From: Bin87 sp965115825
Lineage (GTDB): Bacteria > Chloroflexota > Dehalococcoidia > Lucifugimonadales > UBA3495
DNA: 64,000 nucleotides
Direction of reading: 5' to 3'
Assembly: GCA_965115825.1 (NCBI GenBank)
Contig: OZ220464.1
Location: 2,046,001 to 2,110,000, forward strand
The translations under genes and the position numbers were made by a program. A model generated the notes under the pieces. The model saw only the letters and a list, made by a program, of their open reading frames with translations. It ran no database searches and was not told where the DNA came from. Positions 8,386-17,153 of this stretch are shown here, piece after piece. How positions within the stretch are numbered: the stretch's first letter is position 1; each line of letters starts with the position of its first letter.

Positions 8386-8422
8386 GCAGGGGCGAACCCG
8401 CCTCAGGTGGATTCGCCCCTGC
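8386..8422 (+). terminator. Hairpin after the binding-protein gene
   Basis: GCAGGGGCGAA (8386-8396) pairs perfectly with TTCGCCCCTGC (8412-8422), 22 nt after the stop. No long T-run follows, so it may act as a partial terminator or mRNA 3' stabiliser that makes the binding protein more abundant than the permeases. Confidence 0.6.
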
Positions 8423-8456
8423 GCCTATCTAATTTATCTAACCGATACGAGAAGCT

Positions 8457-9422
8457 ATGAGCGGCTATATTGCGCGACGACTCATCGAGGGTATCATCAC
8501 TTTGATTGCCCTGAGCTTCGTCGTGTTCGGAAGCGTCCACCTGGCCGGCGACCCGGCTCGGTTCCTGTTGCCCATCTCGGAAGACCACGACGAAAAGGTC
8601 TATGAACGCCAGAAGGCCGCTTTGGGGCTGGACAAGCCTTTTATCGTCCAGTACTGGAACTTCCTGCGCCGGGCGGTGGTGCTGGACTTCGGCAAATCGT
8701 TCACCGAGCGACGTCCGGTGCGGGAAATCCTGATGGAACGCATTCCGGCTACCGTTCATCTGGCGCTGGCGGGGATGATACTGGCCATTGGCATCGGCGT
8801 GCCTTTAGGCATTATATCCGCAGTCAAGCGGGATACCCTGCTGGACCGAGTATGCAAAGCCTTCGCCATATTCGGCATGGCCGCCCCGCAGTTCTGGGTG
8901 GCAATTATGCTCATCATACTGTTCGCCGGCTATTGGGGGGTGCTGCCCGCTTACGGCAATGGCGACGTGGAGGGATGGCTGCCCGAATGGTCGCAAATCC
9001 CCGCATGGCTGAAAAGTTTGGTACTACCGGCGTCGGTGCTGGCGTTGGCTATCATAGCCGCCATAATGCGCCTGGCCCGCTCCGCGATGCTGGAAGTCCT
9101 GGATACCGACTACGTGAAATTCGCTCAGGTCAAAGGCATGGGCGACCGAGTGGTAATCTGGAAACACGCCGCCCGCAACGCTCTGATTCCCGTACTGACC
9201 TTTGGCGGCATCAGCCTGGCGAGTCTGCTCAACGGCTCAGTGGTAGTTGAGGTGGTGTTTTCCTGGCCCGGCGTAGGCTTGATGCTGCTGCAAGGCGTAC
9301 TGGAAACCAACCACCCGCAGGTGCTGGGCGCCATTATGGTGTCCGGCGCGGCATACATCATGACGGCGTTGCTGGTGGACATCCTCTACGGTTATGCCGA
9401 CCCCAGAGTGCGGATGAGCTAG
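8457..9422 (+). CDS. ABC transporter permease, DppB type
   Basis: 321-aa inner-membrane permease. The N-terminus MSGYIARRLIEGIITLIALS is a typical first helix of the DppB/OppB family, followed by a periplasmic domain and further helices. The cytoplasmic coupling (EAA) loop is seen around residues 220-240 (KGMGDRVVIWKHAARNALIP). It should pair with the next permease to form the channel of the importer. Only a weak ribosome-binding site is seen. Confidence 0.9.
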   Translation: MSGYIARRLIEGIITLIALSFVVFGSVHLAGDPARFLLPISEDHDEKVYERQKAALGLDKPFIVQYWNFLRRAVVLDFGKSFTERRPVREILMERIPATVHLALAGMILAIGIGVPLGIISAVKRDTLLDRVCKAFAIFGMAAPQFWVAIMLIILFAGYWGVLPAYGNGDVEGWLPEWSQIPAWLKSLVLPASVLALAIIAAIMRLARSAMLEVLDTDYVKFAQVKGMGDRVVIWKHAARNALIPVLTFGGISLASLLNGSVVVEVVFSWPGVGLMLLQGVLETNHPQVLGAIMVSGAAYIMTALLVDILYGYADPRVRMS

Positions 9423-9481
9423 GGCGCTGACCCGGTTTTTTGCCGGCGCAGATATACGCAAGGCGAGATTGGAGTAGGATT

Positions 9482-10366
9482 GTGGCTGCCGAAAACCCCG
9501 CACTGGTCATTGACAATCGCGCTCCAACGGGATGGATGCAGCGAATCCGGGATGCCCGCCTGCCCTGGGTTCCCATCGTTATCCTGCTGGTCATCGTTTT
9601 CTGCGCCATCTTCGCCAACCTGATTTCGCCACACGATCCGAGCGACAACGACGTTCGCAACAAGCTGCAAGCGCCCTTTGCCAGCTCCGATCACATACTG
9701 GGCACGGATCGGCTGGGCAAGGATATGCTGAGCCGCCTGATTTTCGGCGCGCGCACGATGTTGCAAGTCACGGCCCCGTCCATGGTGATTGCTATACTGG
9801 CCGGTACCGTCATCGGGCTGGTTTCGGGATACTCCGGTCGTTGGGTTGATTCCGTATTGATGCGGATTACCGACGCGGTGCTTGGCTTCCCTTCAATACT
9901 GGTAGCCTTGCTCATCGTCAGCTATTTGGGCACGGGCGTGTGGAACGTAATGATTGCGATTGCGGCCACGCAATGGGCCAGGTTTGCCCGCATGATTCGC
10001 GGCGAAGTGTTGTCTGTCAGAGACCGGGACTTCGTAGTGCTGGCTCAAATCTATGGCGTCTCGCCGGGAATGATAGTTTGGCGGCATCTGTTTCCCAACG
10101 TCATCAACACGCTTATGGTGCTGACCAGCGTCAGCATTGGCCAGGTTATCCTGCTGGAGGCGTCGTTGAGCTTCCTTGGCCTCGGCCTGGCGCCCGGCGA
10201 CCCCGCGTGGGGCATTATGGTGGCCGAGGCTCGCGAGTTCCTTACGCAGGCCTGGTGGCTTGCGCTGTTCCCCGGTCTGGTCATAACGATAGTGGTGATG
10301 GCGTTCAACTTCTTTGGGGACTGGCTGCGCGACTATCTTGACCCGCGCCTCCGTCGCGCCGGATAG
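9482..10366 (+). CDS. ABC transporter permease, DppC type
   Basis: 294-aa permease, partner of the DppB-type protein. I chose GTG at 9482 because GGAG lies 7 nt upstream (9471-9474); an upstream TTG at 9440 has no such site. Family features: LISPHDPSDND near residue 45, the LGTDRLGKDMLSRLIFG segment, and the coupling loop IYGVSPGMIVWRHLFPNVIN. Several hydrophobic helices are evident. It ends 27 nt before a terminator-like hairpin, which separates it from the ATPase genes. Confidence 0.9.
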   Translation: MAAENPALVIDNRAPTGWMQRIRDARLPWVPIVILLVIVFCAIFANLISPHDPSDNDVRNKLQAPFASSDHILGTDRLGKDMLSRLIFGARTMLQVTAPSMVIAILAGTVIGLVSGYSGRWVDSVLMRITDAVLGFPSILVALLIVSYLGTGVWNVMIAIAATQWARFARMIRGEVLSVRDRDFVVLAQIYGVSPGMIVWRHLFPNVINTLMVLTSVSIGQVILLEASLSFLGLGLAPGDPAWGIMVAEAREFLTQAWWLALFPGLVITIVVMAFNFFGDWLRDYLDPRLRRAG

Positions 10367-10392
10367 TTGTCCGCATATCATTGGCAACCGAC

Positions 10393-10421
10393 GAAGGGAC
10401 GGCGTATCGCGCCGCCCCTTC
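10393..10421 (+). terminator. Terminator-like hairpin after the permeases
   Basis: GAAGGGACGGCG (10393-10404), 5-nt loop, CGCCGCCCCTTC (10410-10421), one A-C mismatch, followed by CGTTTTAC. It would end the binding-protein/permease transcript. Confidence 0.65.
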
Positions 10422-10543
10422 CGTTTTACATACCCAGCACTTCTTGCAGGAGCGCGTATGCAAACGCTCACGATATATTGGCGGTATCTGGCCGGGCAAA
10501 TTATGCCGCTGAAAACGGCGTGAGTTATTTGGGTTGAGGTTGC

Positions 10544-10571
10544 TTACGGGAGGGCCGGCATAGGGTATAAT
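10544..10571 (+). promoter_or_regulatory. Candidate promoter of the ATPase genes
   Basis: Perfect -10 TATAAT (10566-10571) with TTACGG 16 nt upstream (10544-10549); an alternative -35, TTGCTT, has a 20-nt spacer. It lies in the 349-bp gap 10367-10715, together with a terminator upstream and a structured leader downstream. Confidence 0.6.
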
Positions 10572-10586
10572 AGCCGCGAAGGAAAG

Positions 10587-10650
10587 GATGTAATCCTTGA
10601 TATGTGGCGGCTGGCGCAGCTCCCCGGTCACGGAGCTGCGGGATTACATC
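10587..10650 (+). ncRNA. Structured RNA leader, two stacked perfect helices, unknown class
   Basis: GATGTAATCC (10587-10596) pairs with GGATTACATC (10641-10650), 10 bp with no mismatch. Inside, CGCAGCTCC (10615-10623) pairs with GGAGCTGCG (10632-10640), 9 bp, closing an 8-nt loop CCGGTCAC. The two 3' strands are contiguous, so the helices should stack, leaving an 18-nt single-stranded asymmetric bulge (10597-10614). It begins about 10 nt after the predicted transcription start and ends 65 nt before the first ATPase gene. I do not recognise a known riboswitch. Confidence 0.55.
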
Positions 10651-10715
10651 AACCCCAAGCCGCGGCGGGCGCGTTAGCTTTACTGACGTTGTACGCCGGC
10701 CGCATAAGGTGCTAA

Positions 10716-11681
10716 ATGACTGACGACGTTATCTTGCAGGTGAATGACCTGCAAACTCATTTCTTTACCCGCTCGGGCGTGGTCAAGGCGGTGGATGGAA
10801 TAAACTTTGAACTGCGGCGCGGCGAAACTCTGGGCATCGTCGGGGAATCCGGTTCTGGAAAGAGCATGACGGCGTGGTCAATCCTGGGCATGGTTCCCCA
10901 TCCTGGCCGCATTGTGGGCGGTTCCATCAACTATCTGGGGGAGAATCTGCTGGAAAAGAGCCGCGGCGAGATGCGGGACATCCGAGGGTCGGGCATCTGC
11001 ATGGTGATGCAGGACCCGCTGACCTCGCTGAATCCGGTCTTTACGGTAGGCGACCAGCTGGTCGAGACGTTGCGGCTGGAATACGACGAACCGAAGCGTT
11101 CCCTGCGCCAGCGCGCGGCGGAGTTGCTGGCCAATGTTCGGATACCAGCCGCCGAAGAACGGCTCGCCAACTTTCCTCACCAGATGAGCGGCGGGATGCG
11201 GCAGCGCGTCGTGGGCGCGATTTCGATTTCCCGCGCGCCCAACCTGCTCATCGCCGACGAACCCACTACCTCTCTTGACGCCACCATTCAGTTGCAATAC
11301 TTGCGCCTGCTCAAGGATATTCAGGAGCAAACCGGCGCCGCAATCATTTTCATCACCCATGACTTCGGGATTGTGGCGCGGATGTGTGACCGGGTGGCGG
11401 TAATGTACGCCGGTCGGATCGTGGAGCAGTCGGACGTGGAGGATATGTTCGATAGCCCGGCTCATCCCTATACAGAAGCACTGCTGCGGTCGGTGCCGGA
11501 CCTGGACACTGACGTGGATACGCTGCCGTCTATTGAGGGGCAGCCGCCGTCGCTGGACGCGCTCCCGGAAGGGTGTTCCTTCGCACCGCGCTGTCCTCAC
11601 GTATGGGAGCGATGCCGCGATTACCCGGATGAATTCGCCGTGGCGCCGGGACATACCTCACGCTGCTGGAGGGCCGAATAA
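10716..11681 (+). CDS. ABC transporter ATPase, DppD type
   Basis: 321-aa nucleotide-binding subunit. Walker A GESGSGKS at residues 43-50, Q-loop VMQDPLTSLNP, signature MSGGMRQR, Walker B LLIADEPTTSLD and switch His in ITHDFG are all present. The C-terminal extension with three spaced cysteines (CSFAPRCPHVWERC) is the oligopeptide-transporter domain of the DppD/OppD family. It ends 1 nt before the next ATPase gene and presumably forms a heterodimer with it. Confidence 0.93.
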   Translation: MTDDVILQVNDLQTHFFTRSGVVKAVDGINFELRRGETLGIVGESGSGKSMTAWSILGMVPHPGRIVGGSINYLGENLLEKSRGEMRDIRGSGICMVMQDPLTSLNPVFTVGDQLVETLRLEYDEPKRSLRQRAAELLANVRIPAAEERLANFPHQMSGGMRQRVVGAISISRAPNLLIADEPTTSLDATIQLQYLRLLKDIQEQTGAAIIFITHDFGIVARMCDRVAVMYAGRIVEQSDVEDMFDSPAHPYTEALLRSVPDLDTDVDTLPSIEGQPPSLDALPEGCSFAPRCPHVWERCRDYPDEFAVAPGHTSRCWRAE

Positions 11682-11682
11682 C

Positions 11683-12699
11683 ATGGCTGCAACCGCTGTA
11701 ACTACCGAAGTCGTGCCCGCAACCGGCGGCGAGGATGCCCTGGTGCGACTGGAAGGCGTCAAGCGGCATTTTCCGGTGCATCGCGGCAACCTGCTGCGCC
11801 GACGAACGGGTACGGTCAAGGCGGTGGATGGCCTATCCATCAGCATCATGCCCGGCCAGACTTATAGCTTGGTGGGAGAGTCCGGCTGCGGCAAAACGAC
11901 CACCAGCCGGATGCTGCTGATGGCAGACCGGCCAACCGAGGGCAGCATTTTCTTCGACAACCGACCGATGCATCAGTTTTCGGGGGCGGAACGGCGCAAT
12001 TTTCGATCTTCCGTGCAGGCGGTGTTTCAAGACCCCTGGAGTTCCCTCAATCCGCGGATGCGCGTTGACCAGATTATTTCGGAACCGCTGATTACCCATC
12101 AGCGGCTGAGCCGTTCCGCCGTGAAGTCGCAGGTGCAGGAGCTGCTGAAAGTGGTAGGGCTGCATCCGTTCCACGCTGAACGCTATCCCCATGAGTTCAG
12201 CGGTGGGCAGCGTCAGCGCATCGCCATCGCCCGGGCGTTGTCAACTCGCCCCAAGCTGATTGTGCTGGACGAGCCGGTGTCGGCGTTGGACGTGTCAATC
12301 CGCGCCCAGATATTGAACTTGCTGAAAGAGCTGCAAGCCAGCTACGAATTGAGCTACCTGCTCATCGCGCATAACCTGGCCACCGTGCGGTATATGAGCC
12401 ATAGGGTCGGCGTGATGTACCTGGGGAAGATTGTGGAGGAGGCGCCGCCGGTAGAGCTGTTCACGAACCCGCAGCATCCCTACACCAAGGCGCTGATTTC
12501 CGCCTCGCTGCCGGCCCATCCCAGGCAGCAGCGCGAGGAAATAGTGCTGACGGGAGAAGTGCCTTCGCCGTTGAACCCGCCGAGTGGCTGCGCCTTTCAC
12601 CCACGCTGCCCGTTTGTGATGGAGCGGTGTTCGTTGGATCAGCCGGCGCTGCGGGAGTATCGGCCCGAACACGCCACCGCCTGCCACCTGTACGACTAG
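11683..12699 (+). CDS. ABC transporter ATPase, DppF type
   Basis: 338-aa second ATPase subunit. The ATG at 11683 has GGAGGG 9 nt upstream (11668-11673). Walker A GESGCGKTT, signature FSGGQRQRIAIARAL, Walker B LIVLDEPVSALD and a C-terminal Cys-rich OppF-type tail (CAFHPRCPFVMERC) are visible. An N-terminal stretch of about 20 residues precedes the ABC domain. Together with the DppD-type protein it energises the importer encoded from 6558. Confidence 0.93.
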   Translation: MAATAVTTEVVPATGGEDALVRLEGVKRHFPVHRGNLLRRRTGTVKAVDGLSISIMPGQTYSLVGESGCGKTTTSRMLLMADRPTEGSIFFDNRPMHQFSGAERRNFRSSVQAVFQDPWSSLNPRMRVDQIISEPLITHQRLSRSAVKSQVQELLKVVGLHPFHAERYPHEFSGGQRQRIAIARALSTRPKLIVLDEPVSALDVSIRAQILNLLKELQASYELSYLLIAHNLATVRYMSHRVGVMYLGKIVEEAPPVELFTNPQHPYTKALISASLPAHPRQQREEIVLTGEVPSPLNPPSGCAFHPRCPFVMERCSLDQPALREYRPEHATACHLYD

Positions 12700-12710
12700 G
12701 AACGCTGCGC

Positions 12711-14087
12711 TTGTTGCCGGTACGTGAGCTGGCCCATCCGGCGCGTCTGGCCCGGGGGATATTCTACGGGTGGTGGCTGGCGGTTATAGGCGCGGTCATC
12801 ATGGTCATCGGGACGGTGCCGCTGTTCCAGGCGCTTTCCCTGTGGATGCCGGTGTTGAAGGGGAACTTTGGGTGGAGCACTACGCAGTTATCCTGGGCCT
12901 TCACGCTGACGCGGGTTGAAGGCACGGTAATGGGGCCGATTGCCGGCTGGGGCGTGGACAAGCTGGGCCCGCGCAAAATGGTGTTCATCGGCCTGGCTAT
13001 ATTCGGGCTGGGCTTCCTGCTGTTCAGCCGCACCGCCAACCTCTGGATGTTCTACACGGCATTCATCATAATCAGCCTGGGGTCGGGATTGGGTTCCTGG
13101 CTGCCGGCCAACGCCGCCTTGAACAACTGGTTCCGATTGCGGCGTTCTACCGCCATGTCCGTGCCGATGCTGGGTTTCGGTTTGGGCGGAGTGGTAATCG
13201 TTCCGCTGATGGCCTGGATGATGGGGTGGGACGCGCAGGCCGTTGCCGAAATACCGGGCCGGCTGGGATGGCAGAATACGGCGCTGGCAGTGGGCGCGGT
13301 GGCGTTGGCGGCATCTCTGCCGCTGGCCTGGCTTCTGCGCAATCAGCCGGAGGACTACGGCCAGCATCCGGACGGGATTGACCCGGCGACGAGAGAACGC
13401 TCCGGGCGGAGGCGTTCGACCAACGGTGCCGCCGTTGCGCCGGAATACACCTGGCAGGAGGCTGTGAAAACCCGCGCCTTCTGGCTAATCACCATGGGAC
13501 ACGCCAGCTCGTCCATCATTATCATCAGTGTGATGACATATCTGGGCCTGGTGATGGTGGAAAGGGGTTTTAATCTGGTGCAAGTTGGGTTGGTCATCTC
13601 TGTGCAGACGGCGGTGTCAACGGCGTTCATGGTAATTGGCGGCGTGATAGGCGATCGGATACCGATACGGATTGCCATATTCGCTTTTTCCTTCCTGCAA
13701 TCCATCGCCATAGCGGTGCTGCTGTTTGCGGACACCCTGCCGCTGTTTTTCCTGTTCGCCGTCCTGATGGGGATCGGGTTCGGCGGGCGAACGCCGCTGA
13801 CGACGGCGATACGCGGCGTTTACTTCGGAAGGAGCAGCTTTGCGCGGATTACGGGCATATCCATGATACCGATGAACGTGATGTTCGTAGTCGTGATTCC
13901 CTATATCGCGTGGATACGGGACAATATCACCGGCACCTACACGATGCCCTTCGCTACCATCGCTCTGGTCAGCGCAGTCGGCTCGGCGCTGTTCCTGCTG
14001 CTGGGCAACCCCCGGCTCTCACCCACGCAGCGACGGCAATCGGGCGTGCGGCGGCCAGCATCCCGGGGATCCGGCAGCGCAGATTGA
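12711..14087 (+). CDS. MFS transporter
   Basis: About 458-aa major facilitator with around 12 hydrophobic segments. The first loop motif GWGVDKLGPRKMVFIGL, related to the GxLaDrxGrr consensus, lies near residue 80. The start is uncertain: TTG at 12711 or 12714, with GGA about 9 nt upstream overlapping the end of the previous gene; no ATG fits. The C-terminal tail is Arg/Ser rich. It belongs to the oxalate/formate antiporter-like or monocarboxylate-type MFS by general appearance, but the substrate cannot be assigned. Confidence 0.8.
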   Translation: MLPVRELAHPARLARGIFYGWWLAVIGAVIMVIGTVPLFQALSLWMPVLKGNFGWSTTQLSWAFTLTRVEGTVMGPIAGWGVDKLGPRKMVFIGLAIFGLGFLLFSRTANLWMFYTAFIIISLGSGLGSWLPANAALNNWFRLRRSTAMSVPMLGFGLGGVVIVPLMAWMMGWDAQAVAEIPGRLGWQNTALAVGAVALAASLPLAWLLRNQPEDYGQHPDGIDPATRERSGRRRSTNGAAVAPEYTWQEAVKTRAFWLITMGHASSSIIIISVMTYLGLVMVERGFNLVQVGLVISVQTAVSTAFMVIGGVIGDRIPIRIAIFAFSFLQSIAIAVLLFADTLPLFFLFAVLMGIGFGGRTPLTTAIRGVYFGRSSFARITGISMIPMNVMFVVVIPYIAWIRDNITGTYTMPFATIALVSAVGSALFLLLGNPRLSPTQRRQSGVRRPASRGSGSAD

Positions 14088-14242
14088 TTCCATCCACCCA
14101 GCGGTGTCGGTAGGCATCCCGTCCGGGGCGCCGGCAGCACGGATTGCCCCCTTCACCGTCAGCTGGGTTTGGGGGCGCGCCGGCCCCTGGGCCTCGGGCA
14201 GGCTCAGACTGCCGCCGTTGCAAGATCCCGAAAATTCGGCTG

Positions 14243-15184
14243 TCAGTTGAACTCCGCCATAACTTCATTGGCGAAGAGGGCCAGCGTTTCGGATGGCGCC
14301 GGATCGGGGAAGACAATGAAGAAGTACCGGATGCCGAGGTTCACATACTCGCTGACGCGCTCCGCCACCTGCGCCGGGGTACCGTATAGGGTGTTTTGCA
14401 GCCGCTCCGTTTGATATTCGGCGCGGGTCATGCCGGCCTGCCGAGCGAGCCGCGACACCAAGGCCTCGAATTCCCGCCAGGTTGGCGCGATGACGCAGTC
14501 GGCGTTGTGAGTCAGCTCAATGGCGGACGGGTCGCGTCCGACAGCTTCGGCGGCCTGCCGGATTATGCTGGCCGCGCGGCGATGCTCAGCAGGGGCACTG
14601 TTGGAGCCGGCGTTGCAGATGTCGGCGATGCGGCCTACGGTGGGCAGCACGTACCGCTCGCCGTGCCCCCCGACCAAGATTGGAAGGGCCGGCTTTTGGA
14701 GCGGCTTGGGTTCTATGGTTGCGCCGTCAACAGTGTAGCGCCGGCCCCTGAAAGTTACGGAGGATTCAGTCCACAGGCGACGGATAAGGCTTACCGACTC
14801 TTCCAGCATTTCGCAGCGTTCCCGGGTGGAGGGAAATGGCAGGCCGCTGGCCAGGGCGTCGTTGCGGCTGCCGCCGGCGCCGATGCCGAGGGTAACGCGG
14901 CCTCCGCTGATTACGTCCAGCGTCGCGGCCATTTTGGCAGTCAACATCGGGTGGCGGTAGGGATTGGCCAGGGTCATGGGGACGGCGCGAATGCGCTCGG
15001 TCTGGACCAGGAGCGCCGTGAGCGTGGTCCAGCATTCCAGCGCGTCGGAGGTCAGCAGGTCAAAGAGGCTGGCGGAGTAGTAGCCCAGACGGTCGGCTTC
15101 CCGCCAAATCCGCAGCAGGTCTGCGTACCCGTAGCGGTACTGGTTGACTCGAACGTTGAACTTGACGGGCTGTTGGGATGCCAT
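14243..15184 (-). CDS. LLM-class flavin-dependent oxidoreductase
   Basis: 313-aa bacterial-luciferase-like TIM barrel. Typical segments are DLLRIWREADRLGYYSASLFD, LANPYRHPMLTAKMAATLDV and SGGRVTLGIGAGG, then ILVGGHGERYVLPTVGRIAD. Such enzymes use FMN or F420 in oxidation of sulfonates, alkanes and other small organics; the cofactor and substrate cannot be told here. It is followed on the same strand by another LLM gene upstream, separated by 68 nt with a palindrome. The 155 bp to the convergent MFS gene holds nothing clear. Confidence 0.88.
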   Translation of the reverse strand: MASQQPVKFNVRVNQYRYGYADLLRIWREADRLGYYSASLFDLLTSDALECWTTLTALLVQTERIRAVPMTLANPYRHPMLTAKMAATLDVISGGRVTLGIGAGGSRNDALASGLPFPSTRERCEMLEESVSLIRRLWTESSVTFRGRRYTVDGATIEPKPLQKPALPILVGGHGERYVLPTVGRIADICNAGSNSAPAEHRRAASIIRQAAEAVGRDPSAIELTHNADCVIAPTWREFEALVSRLARQAGMTRAEYQTERLQNTLYGTPAQVAERVSEYVNLGIRYFFIVFPDPAPSETLALFANEVMAEFN

Positions 15185-15200
15185 GGGCCGTTAACCTGGC

Positions 15201-15227
15201 GCAGGGGCGAATAAACCTCGCCCCTGC
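15201..15227. terminator. Palindromic hairpin between two LLM genes
   Basis: GCAGGGGCGA (15201-15210), loop ATAAACC, TCGCCCCTGC (15218-15227), a perfect 10-bp stem. The same stem sequence recurs at 8386-8422. It may attenuate transcription from the upstream LLM gene into the downstream one. Confidence 0.55.
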
Positions 15228-15252
15228 AATGCTATCGGCGGAGGGGGCGCGG

Positions 15253-16437
15253 TTACCCGGCGCCGTTGCCGTTGCGGAAGGCCGGAATGACCTCCTTGCC
15301 GAACTTTTCGATGGAGCCCATTACCTTCTCGTGGGGGATGGTTTCGGTCTGCATAATCAGCATGACCTGATCAACGCCGATGTCTTCGTACATCCGGCAA
15401 GTCTTGATGCAGGATTCGGGGTTGCCGGCGATGGTGACGCCGCGGTCGGAGAGGGTCTTGCCATCGAGCTGGGCGATGGCGGCGCGGGCGGCGCCGGGGC
15501 CGGCGTCCAGAGAGAGGCCTACATCCTGGGCCAGCTGCTGGTGTTCGGCGTCCGACTGTCGGAGCCAGCGGCTGAAGTCGGCGGTCAGGTGTTCGGGCAC
15601 GCCGCCCCAGGCTTCCAGCAGCTCTTCGTAGGCATTGATGCGTCCGGCGATGTAAGGCTTGTCGGGGCCGAAGAAGGTCTTCATGGACTCGGCGGCCAGA
15701 TCCTTGGCATAGTCATCGTCGTCATCGCAGAAGCCGTGGACATTGTTGCCCCAGAATTCGGTGACGAATTCGCCTACGGGCTCGCAGTCCTTCAGGGCGT
15801 CGCGGTAAATCTGGACTTTTTCTTTCAAGACCTCAACCGCGTAGGACGCTGAGGACAGCACGCCGATGCCCTTCTGGGCGGCCAGGCGGAAGCTGTCTTC
15901 GGAGGTGCAGGCGAGGTACAGACGCGGGTGCGGCTGCTGGAAGGGCTTGGGGAGTACGCGGCGCTTGGGCACGCTCCAGTGCTGGCCTTCGTACTCGTAC
16001 TCGTCAGACGTCCAGATTTTGGGCAGCATACTGATGGACTCGTTCCATAGGCTGCGGGTATCCCGGGGGTCAACGCCCAGGCCGGTCTGCTCGTAGGCGT
16101 TGGAGCGTCCGGTGCCGACTTCGATGCGGCCGTCGGTAAGCTGGTCGAGCAGGGCCACGCGCTCGGCGACGCGGACGGGATGGTGGTAGGGCAGGATGCA
16201 GACGCCGTAACCGATGCGGATCTGCTTGGTGATGCGGCTGAGGGCGCCGAACATGGCATCCTGGGAAGGGGAGCCTGAGAAGCCGGTCAGGAAGTGGTGT
16301 TCTACGAACCAGAGGTTGTCGAAGCCCATCCGGTCGGCCAGCTCGCACTGTTCCAACGTTTCTTTGTAAAGGGCGTTCCAATCGATTTCAGATCCCTGGA
16401 AGGGGCGCTGACATTCGTAAAGCAGGCCGAACTGCAT
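15253..16437 (-). CDS. LLM-class flavin-dependent monooxygenase (luciferase alpha-like)
   Basis: 394-aa luciferase-family enzyme. ATG at 16437 is preceded by AGGAGA at 8 nt; a longer reading frame upstream lacks a site. Family segments: MQFGLLYECQRP, LADRMGFDNLWFVEHHF (residues 34-50), RIGYGVCILPYHHPVRVAERVA and DGRIEVGTGRS. The C-terminal part carries a long helix-rich extension with VTIAGNPESCIKT, typical of the subgroup. Its closest functional relatives oxidise long-chain or sulfur-containing substrates, but that is family knowledge only. Confidence 0.9.
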   Translation of the reverse strand: MQFGLLYECQRPFQGSEIDWNALYKETLEQCELADRMGFDNLWFVEHHFLTGFSGSPSQDAMFGALSRITKQIRIGYGVCILPYHHPVRVAERVALLDQLTDGRIEVGTGRSNAYEQTGLGVDPRDTRSLWNESISMLPKIWTSDEYEYEGQHWSVPKRRVLPKPFQQPHPRLYLACTSEDSFRLAAQKGIGVLSSASYAVEVLKEKVQIYRDALKDCEPVGEFVTEFWGNNVHGFCDDDDDYAKDLAAESMKTFFGPDKPYIAGRINAYEELLEAWGGVPEHLTADFSRWLRQSDAEHQQLAQDVGLSLDAGPGAARAAIAQLDGKTLSDRGVTIAGNPESCIKTCRMYEDIGVDQVMLIMQTETIPHEKVMGSIEKFGKEVIPAFRNGNGAG

Positions 16438-16512
16438 GGCAAAATCTCCTGTTTGAGGGGTGTCGCAACGGGTATTGTCGGCAGTATAGCGCAAGGGGGC
16501 CGGCATTGCGAA

Positions 16513-16995
16513 TTAGCGGCGCCAGGCGACGTAGTTTTCGTGCATATATTGCAGGTGTTCCGGGATGTGGGCTTCGTACACCAACAGCCAGTCGTCCAGG
16601 GTCATGTTTCCGTTTTCAGGGTGATAGCAGGCATTGCTCCACACGGGTTCGGGGAGGGATTTGATGAGGGCGTAAGTTTGGCGGCGCAGCAGACGAAACA
16701 GGGCCAGGGCCGTATCCGTATTGTGGTCAGCGTATTTGAGGGCTGTGGCCCAGCCGTTTTCATCGTAAGCCATCAGCGGCTGGCCCGGTTCTGCGATGAG
16801 GCGGCGGCAGCGGATGTAGCTGCTGGCTTCGCTGTCGGCAATGTGCACCAAGTGCTCCCGGATGCTCCAGCAGCCGTGCTCGTCGCGGAAGTCCCACATT
16901 TCAGTGGGAAACGCTCGGAGCCCATCGATAAGGGTTTCGTAAGCGGCGCCGTAAGAGGCAATTTTGAGGGCGCGCGTTTCAGGTGTCAGCGGCAT
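16513..16995 (-). CDS. DinB-family protein
   Basis: 160-aa four-helix bundle of the DinB/YfiT superfamily. The expected metal-binding His triad is visible at H51 (HLVHIADSE), H143 and H147 (EAHIPEHL). Characterised relatives are thiol S-transferases using bacillithiol or mycothiol, or metal-dependent hydrolases; the activity here is unknown. It is 75 nt upstream of the LLM gene on the same strand and 1.7 kb from a second DinB domain that is fused to a selenocysteine glutaredoxin. Confidence 0.82.
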   Translation of the reverse strand: MPLTPETRALKIASYGAAYETLIDGLRAFPTEMWDFRDEHGCWSIREHLVHIADSEASSYIRCRRLIAEPGQPLMAYDENGWATALKYADHNTDTALALFRLLRRQTYALIKSLPEPVWSNACYHPENGNMTLDDWLLVYEAHIPEHLQYMHENYVAWRR

Positions 16996-17153
16996 GGCAA
17001 GGTCAAGCGTGGGGCGGGGATGCCGATATGCGGATGGCGATGGATGATTGTATCATGCTGAGCGGATTGGCCGCCGCCCCTTGCCAGCGACGCCGTTACC
17101 GGCGATAATCCGGCGTAGCGCGACTCTGCAACCGTCAATCAGGAGACTCGTCA

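Noticed and set aside
10587..10650. SRP RNA or tRNA
   Set aside because: No SRP domain IV loop sequence, no tRNA arms; the helices do not match either fold.
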